The notes beneath the pieces are model-generated. The model worked only from the letters and a program-made list of their open reading frames with translations. It searched no databases and was not told where the DNA came from. A stretch of DNA of 64,000 nucleotides from Polytrichum commune (lineage: Eukaryota; Streptophyta; Polytrichopsida; Polytrichales; Polytrichaceae). Position numbers and translations under genes: made by a program. The stretch is taken from positions 39,434,001 through 39,498,000 of the forward strand of contig OX485806.1 of the NCBI GenBank assembly GCA_950295325.1. Direction: 5' to 3'. Shown here one piece after another: positions 57,922-64,000 of this stretch (position 1 is the first letter of the stretch; every line of letters starts with the position of its first letter).

Positions 57922-58444
57922 TAGTCCCTTGGCTTTTTCGATGTCAAACAAGAATGGTCTATGGGTCAGTTGGAACTGAAAGGATTTGTTCTTTGTTTCA
58001 TTGATGATGATAAGACGGGTCACGCCCTTATCAACTGTTGAGAGTGAAATTGCTAACATGGACCACACTAATTTTCTAGTCACCACGTTGACACAAAATA
58101 CAATATGACACAAAATACAATATGGAGTGTAGTTTTAAGGCTATATATGTCTTGCTTTTTGAGATCGGCCCTCATTTAGCTTATTGCGGTGAAAGGGTAT
58201 TAGTAAGAATATGATGCCTCCCATTGGTATGTGGTTTATATATATATATATATATACACTAGGATCCCATTGAATCTTGGTGTAGTTTGGGGTCCTTTGT
58301 ACAGTAGTAATTTTGGAGTCAAATCAACTAAAGAAACTAATATCCATGTTCATGGTAATATAGTTAAATGTGTTTTCACTCTTTATATTAAGTAGATTAA
58401 TAAGCCACATTAAGAGGATTCAAATAACTTCTAACTCCATATAT

Positions 58445-59030
58445 TTGTTTATATAGCAACCATAGTGAGAACTTACGTACTTCTTGTCATTTGTTACCAT
58501 GGTAATAAACGTTCAAATAGTATGGAATGTCGATAAATTAGCATGTTGCAACCTAATTGCACACATCAATGTGTGCGTATTGTTTACATGCAATTAGGTT
58601 GCCTTCGCGAATATGTTTTCTCTTTATCCATGCAAATCACCTTGGGTCAAAATCAATCACAAAACTCCTTTAACTTTGTTTCTTCATCCATATAGCAATC
58701 ACATTGAAAACACAATTATTGTATGTTGTTAAATACTAAAATAGTGTGGACTTACGATAAATTCACATGGGGCAACCTAATTGCACATATCCATAAATGT
58801 GCGTTGAGGTGTACAATTGAGTTGTCTTTGCGAACATGTTGTCTCTCTACCTATGCAAGTTACCTTGGATCAAAGTCAAATTACAAAAAAAACTCATAAC
58901 TACGTTTCTTTGTCCATATAACGATTGCATAAAAAGCGCGACAATTGTAAGTTAGTACTATGGTAATACATACTCAAATAGTGTGGAATGTTGATATATG
59001 AGCACGGGGCAACTTGATTGCACATATGCG
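58445..59030. repeat. ~230-bp tandem repeat (about 2.5 copies)
   Basis: Markers TATAGCAACCATA (58,455), TATAGCAATCACA (58,693) and TATAACGATTGCA (58,917), plus GGGGCAACCTAATTGCACAT-like sequence, recur at about 230 bp. A single diverged unit lies at 6,190-6,420, so the family is dispersed as well as tandem. Confidence 0.7.
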
Positions 59031-59032
59031 TG

Positions 59033-59250
59033 GGCTAGGGATTTACGGTGTCTCCATAAACTCATCCATTCATAAGCTTGTAAGTTACTATTTCAAGATT
59101 ACTCGACTTTGAAAAGAGTCAAAAATCTTGAATTAGTCTAGTGGAGTTAAATTGGATTGACACGGCCCTCAATCTTGTAGGGGACGTATTTTACCATAGC
59201 CCCTTCATCCATGACAAATGAGTTTACGTAGACACCATGAATCTCAAGCC
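59033..59250. repeat. Foldback element
   Basis: GGATTTACGGTGTCTCCATA and AACTCATCCATTCAT at the left pair with ATGACAAATGAGTT and TACGTAGACACCATGAATCT at the right. The same arms occur at 63,755-64,000. Confidence 0.6.
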
Positions 59251-59404
59251 ATATGAGTGTAGGTATCTATCCTCTTTGCATGAGGAGTCAAAATGATAAT
59301 GACGGAAACAAAATTAGGTGCATTGAAAATTTTGTGTGCATGGGAAGACTACACTTATCTTTTAATCGGGAATTATGATTCATAATAAGCACATGGGAAA
59401 GGCA

Positions 59405-59490
59405 AACCAACCCATACACTAGTTCCTTTGTTGGATGATTGCAACCTTGCTTCCAAGAAACCAATGTACAAGTTGTTTCACCCCAGCCAT
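59405..59490. repeat. ~90-bp dispersed repeat (copy 3 of 3)
   Basis: AAACCAACCCATACACTAGT, TTGTTGGAT and TTCCAAGAAACCAATGTACA; the most diverged of the three copies. 59,491-60,714 otherwise holds only dispersed-repeat fragments (59,750-60,110). Confidence 0.5.
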
Positions 59491-60714
59491 AGACACTTAC
59501 ATACTAAATACACACTCGCCACCAACTATTACCTTAAATTCGGTGGATCCAAGATCGAGGTCCTCACATGCATTTTTACCAATTTGAAGGGCCTCAAAAT
59601 ATAAGTAAGTGAATACATGCACTTCACATAGACTTTTTAAGTTACTTTTTCAAAGAGCCCCTTTCAGTTCACCAACAAAACATACAAGGAAATCTTTGCA
59701 CATGTCTCAACCGAATCTTCAAAAGTACTAACACTCCATTCAAACTTCACATAAGGTGAATGTGTCTTAAACGGTTAGTTTTTAACACCGGTTGACATGA
59801 TTCTTAACTTGGAGTTCGGAGCTATGTTTTTTTCCTTGGATTCATGAATGTGATATGAAATTCTAGCATCAAACATGAATGTGATATAAAATTCTAGCAA
59901 CAATTTGTGGATTTTTTAAAAGTTTCGATAATGCTACTAAGATCTCTCAAAGTCAAAAGTGTCAAAGCCATAAGATGATCATGTCATTCTCCCCTCCCCT
60001 ATTACGTGGATTATAAAGCCTAGAATGGTTAGCACATTTTGAGCATATAGTCTAGTAATCTCCTTCAAAATTATATCTTTTTGGTGCCCGTTCTTGAATT
60101 TACTCTCACCCACATGACTACTTTCTTTTATTTTGGCAATATTTAAACCCCAAAACATCTACACATATACTCACGTGCATTCACATGCAATTTAACCCTT
60201 TTCGACTTTGAGGTGGATAAAAAGTTTGTTTGGAGTGGACTCAAAATAAGTACTTTTATTACTCCCATGGAAGTACGTACTCGCATCTAAATCACAAAGA
60301 TGTCACAATTCGGAGTACAAGTCAACTGCCTTAGGTGATCTCCATGTGGATTTGCTATTTTATTTTTGTCTTGAGTTAAACTTCTTTTAGCACGTGAAGG
60401 GTTTCCAAAGCTCAAACTTGAAGTGCCCGTCATGGTGCTTCTATTGGAACCAACCTAGACGCCCACCTCTTTGAGCTGGGCCCCCATCACTATTACTCCG
60501 AAATGAAAACGCATGCAATTCTATCGTAGCAGCTAGATATTTTGAGTACTTAAAATTTAACCCCAAAATTAACATAACAAGTCACACGTTAATCTAGACA
60601 GATCCATTTAGAATGAATAAACCATAAACCTATCGCGGTCGTGTTTTCACTAGACCTCCTTTCCCTTGGTAACAGTGGTAGGGGCCCGACTGGAAGAGGT
60701 GGGCATCAAGCGTT

Positions 60715-60970
60715 AGTTGTGCCCTAAGGAGAGAGGAAATTGTCGTATATGAGTGTACTTTTCATTCATCCAACATAAAGACCCTAACACAATATGCAGC
60801 CCAAAGGTTATTTGACACCGGAAATGGTTTGAAAGACCCCGCATTAGTCTAGTAATCAAGGTGATTTGAGATGATGAATCGGCAACAAACCTATAGGGGT
60901 CCAAATATTTTTATGTTGGGCACATGAGAGGTACGCTCGTATACGATAAACCCCTCTCTCCTTGCCATGC
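60715..60970. repeat. Foldback element related to 30,370-30,616
   Basis: AAGGAGAGAGGAAATTGTCG and TATATGAGTGTACTTTTCAT at the left, GAGAGGTACGCTCGTATACG and CCCCTCTCTCCTTG at the right. A further partial copy of one arm is at 61,110-61,180. Confidence 0.55.
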
Positions 60971-61254
60971 CACCTCATCATGCGTGGGTATTACTAATAC
61001 TTACTTTTTAAAATTTTGACACCGGAATTGGCCTTAAAGACCCATTATAATTAATATAGTCCAAGGCATTTGAGATGATTCGTCAACAACAAACCTAAAA
61101 GGGATCTAGTTTTTTTTTTAATGTTGGATGGATGAAAGGTATGCTCATATATAATTAACCCTTTTCCCCCTTGTTGCGCCGCCTCATCATGTGTGGGTAT
61201 ATTGGTGCTTATTCTTTAAAAGTTTATTTGACATTGAAACCCCGAATTAGTCCA

Positions 61255-62640
61255 GTATTGAAATGAAATTGATTTGGAAGTCCAAGAAGTTGAAAAGACT
61301 AATGGGATCGAAAGTCTATCATGATGATGGTTTCACACCAACTAATCCTCTAGAGTGGTGGAGTGCGGTAGCCTCCGTGAGACAGAGCTAATATCAACTC
61401 GGTGGTCTAGCTGAAAGAAAGGCTTGAGGCTCCCCAACACTACATTCTCAAAGTAATGATGAAAACCTATTTCTAATAGGCTTATATAGAGGCCATTCCA
61501 ACATGAAACAATGCCTTATTTTCAACTGCATTAAGGTAGAAATACCATAAACTGCGAACTACCCTCTACCCATCAAAACATTGAAGTGCCATTTCTAAAA
61601 TTGATAATTGCAAGGTTGGCAACTTGAAATGCGTGTACAATTAATTTAGCCAAATTTAGTCATGTTTGACTACCATCATAATAGTTTAATGTACTCATGA
61701 GTTAACCAATTTAGGTGATATTTAGTGTGGAAATGAGCATTACCATATTCAATCTAAGGGGAATCTAATGAACGAGTAAGGGGTTTGACAAACTTTCCAC
61801 TTTGAAAAATTGTATAATTTATTTCTACAAGGAAGAAAAAGAAAAACAACGCCCGTACATAGTACCGGCATGAATGTGAGCCCATTACCCAAATGCAAAA
61901 CACGACTAGTCATGTTGTGGCATGAGGGGTTATGCCTCTTTTATTTCTACAAGGAATACAAATATGAAACAACTTGCATTCTTCATGAATCCTTCTCTTC
62001 TATCTTGGAAAATTGTTTCATGGTTTCAATACCCTATCTTCAATGCGAATCACTTTGTTTTCACAGTTTATGGTATCTCTACCTTATAGGAGCAGAAGTG
62101 GCATACTCTAATATCTCTAGAGATAGGGATAGGTGACCATCGTCCAATTTCACATGTTAATTTATGGTTCGAGGTGCGGTAAGCAACAATAATCTTGTGT
62201 GTTGTGGTGGTATCAACGATTACTTCAAGTACAGTTCACACTCGTATTTGAGAAAATCCTCGAGATGGAGGTAATCTAGTTTCTTCCCCTGAGAGATGGA
62301 AAGAGTTCCACTCTCCAACAAAAAAAAAAAAAAAAAAAAAACCCTCCTTGGTATCAACATACGTCATTTTAGATGCACCTGGGTTTGTCACGGGCGTCAT
62401 AACGAGACAAACCCCATGACGTCTTCCACACAGTCGCTAATTTGTGCTGGGTGTTAAAACACACGTTCGGTCACGTGTCTGGAAAGTGAGGCCGCTTTTC
62501 TAACCAACCAAGCAGGGGATAGATGAGGCGAGCCGTTGTTGAAAGCCTATAGTGAACTTGCCAACGTCTAATTCTATGAAAAGTTCTTCCAAATCCAACC
62601 AACAAACTACGATATTATATAATCAAAGAACACACCGTGA
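61255..62640 (-). mobile_element. LINE 3' fragment (copy C)
   Basis: Colinear with copy B: AGAAAGGCTTGAGGCTCCCC, CTCTAGAGATAGGGATAGGT, GGTAAGCAACAATAATCTTG and GAAAATCCTCGAGATGGAGG. A poly(A) run (62,322-62,341) interrupts it. No intact frame. It supplies the empty site for MITE copy c. Confidence 0.6.
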
Positions 62641-63754
62641 CGTGAGACATCAATATGGGACCGGAGGGGTCCTTTGAGACGGCGACGTGAGACAAACAAA
62701 ACCTTTAACTAAAGGCCCGGGTCATAAAGTTTTTATGTCGGATGGATGAAAAGGTAACACACATGGATGAAAATGTACGATAATCATCCACTCTCTCGCT
62801 CCGTGCCCTCGTACCCAAACGGTGGTTCAGACCAGGTTATTCACTAGGCTAATTATATCAACTAGGATCGCCTTAGTTACTAATTATAACTAGGACTGAT
62901 TTATTTTATTTTTGATCTGGGCAGCTGAGTGGGGCAGGCTGGAAGTGCCCGTAGAAGTGGATATTGGGAATATTGTAGTGTGGAGGAGGGCTGTCCTTTT
63001 CCTAAAAAACAAACGGTCAGAAGCCTGGAGGTATAAAAATATATTAAATGTATTTTTAAATAAATAATTTAGCAGTTGACCCCTAAACCAATTGATGCCG
63101 CTGGTGGGCAGTGCTGTGCTAGTAACTTAATCCCAGTTTTTGCCTGGAATCCAGTCATCAGTGGCCCAGTTCGAATTTAGGGTTTTTTATTTTTAATTAT
63201 TTTTAATTAAAAAATAAATTAAAAATTGGACAGTATCAATTTCCCAGGGAGATGGAGGTTTTGAGGGCAGGAATCCTGCCCACTTGGGCAGCCTTTCTCC
63301 TATTTGTTTTCTTTTTCTTTCTTTTTTTCTTTTTTTCTCTCCTTCGGAAATGCCAGTTGACCTCCCAATTCTGAGGGGTCTCCGCCCACTTGCAGGAAAG
63401 CAATATTTTTTAATTTTTTAATTAATAAAATAAAATATATTGGGCATAGTAGCAAGCGGCATCAAGGCATGACATTATCTCCGGCTCTAGATTCGAAGAG
63501 AGAGAGAGAGAGAAAGAGAGAGAATTTTCGCATACTATGATCCGAGTGTGCCTATCATCCATCCAACCCCTTAATTTGAGACCCTACGTACATCAAAATG
63601 ACTTGGACTAGACCAATTCAAGATCTTTGATGCTCATTCTGGTGTCGGGTCAACTGAAAATGGCAATCGTCATGTTGCATGCTACTATTTCAGGGCGTTC
63701 ATGTTGGATGAATGGTTGTAGGTGTGCTCGTCTGCGATCTCTCTCTCTCTCTCT
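62641..63754. other. Intergenic DNA, microsatellites only
   Basis: T-rich and (GA)n tracts (about 63,310-63,340; 63,497-63,522) and (CT)n at 63,739-63,759. No gene recognised. Confidence 0.5.
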
Positions 63755-64000
63755 CTCTGGGATTCGTGATGTCTACGTAAACTCATCCATTGTGAAGGTA
63801 GAAAACGTAGTGTTTTGTATTATAACATGTGACTAGTTATTTTAGGATTGATTGAGTTGGAAATAGTACCACAAACCCCGCATTAGTCCTGTGAAGTCAA
63901 GTTGGAATAAATAAGCCCCTCAACTTTGTGGAGGAGTTCGTTTTTTTCCCTTGGAGCCCCTTCATCCACGATGGACGGGATTACGTAGATGAATTCCAAG
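63755..64000. repeat. Foldback element, second copy, reaching the window edge
   Basis: GGGATTCGTGATGTCTACGT and AAACTCATCCATTGTGAAGG at the left; CCCTTCATCCACGATGGACG and ATTACGTAGATGAATTCC at the right. Same family as 59,033-59,250. Confidence 0.55.

Noticed and set aside
1-64000. CRISPR array, bacterial operon or prophage
   Set aside because: No spacer-repeat structure; intron-containing genes and SINEs show a eukaryotic nuclear genome. The regular repeats here are degenerate and lack unique equal-length spacers.

Overview
This is a nuclear window from a plant, most likely a non-flowering land plant or close streptophyte relative. The evidence is two intron-rich genes with consensus GT-AG splice sites, TTTAGGG-type telomere-like motifs, tRNA-derived SINEs, a plant-type AMT2 ammonium transporter, and a purine permease of the UapA/fungal-algal type rather than the usual flowering-plant NAT type. 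The exact species cannot be read from the sequence. Exons are GC-rich. The rest is AT-rich, gene-poor and full of small transposable elements.

Positions 1-36,000 hold no intact gene that I can support. They contain LINE fragments (1,535-2,140; 27,590-29,400), tRNA-derived SINEs (4,245-4,556; 19,922-20,115; 27,418-27,556; a remnant at 33,290-33,520) and TA-flanked MITEs with CACTAAAT ends (3,809; 11,444; 28,055; 32,256). They also contain a hAT-type non-autonomous element with an 8-bp target duplication and a G-rich core (9,919-10,650), two PIF/Harbinger-type MITEs (10,886; 26,472), and a decayed Harbinger unit with both genes (14,590-16,455). A pogo-like element (18,486-19,533), a third TA-flanked element (16,987-17,928), several foldbacks, minisatellites and microsatellites complete the set.

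Positions 36,300-48,750 hold the AMT2-type ammonium transporter on the + strand: three coding exons (41,147-45,736), 487 codons. It is preceded by about 4 kb of degenerate tandem repeats and a cluster of GTTAAC palindromes. Both introns also carry tandem arrays. Positions 48,747-54,392 hold a nucleobase/purine permease (NCS2/NAT family, UapA-like) on the - strand: eleven coding exons, 580 codons, reconstructed with every splice phase consistent. The two genes are convergent and both would import nitrogen (ammonium; xanthine/uric acid or related purines).

Positions 54,393-64,000 hold the purine-permease 5' region with tandem duplications, a Harbinger-type MITE, a SINE nested inside a TA-flanked MITE, a 230-bp tandem repeat, foldbacks and a third LINE copy.

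The most unusual theme is that both genes are built around local tandem repeats of about 85-250 bp. In two introns (AMT2 intron 1, permease intron 8) the repeated unit begins with a copy of that intron's own 5' splice donor. In permease intron 9 the repeats are arranged as an inverted repeat of about 450 bp that could fold into a long hairpin in the pre-mRNA.
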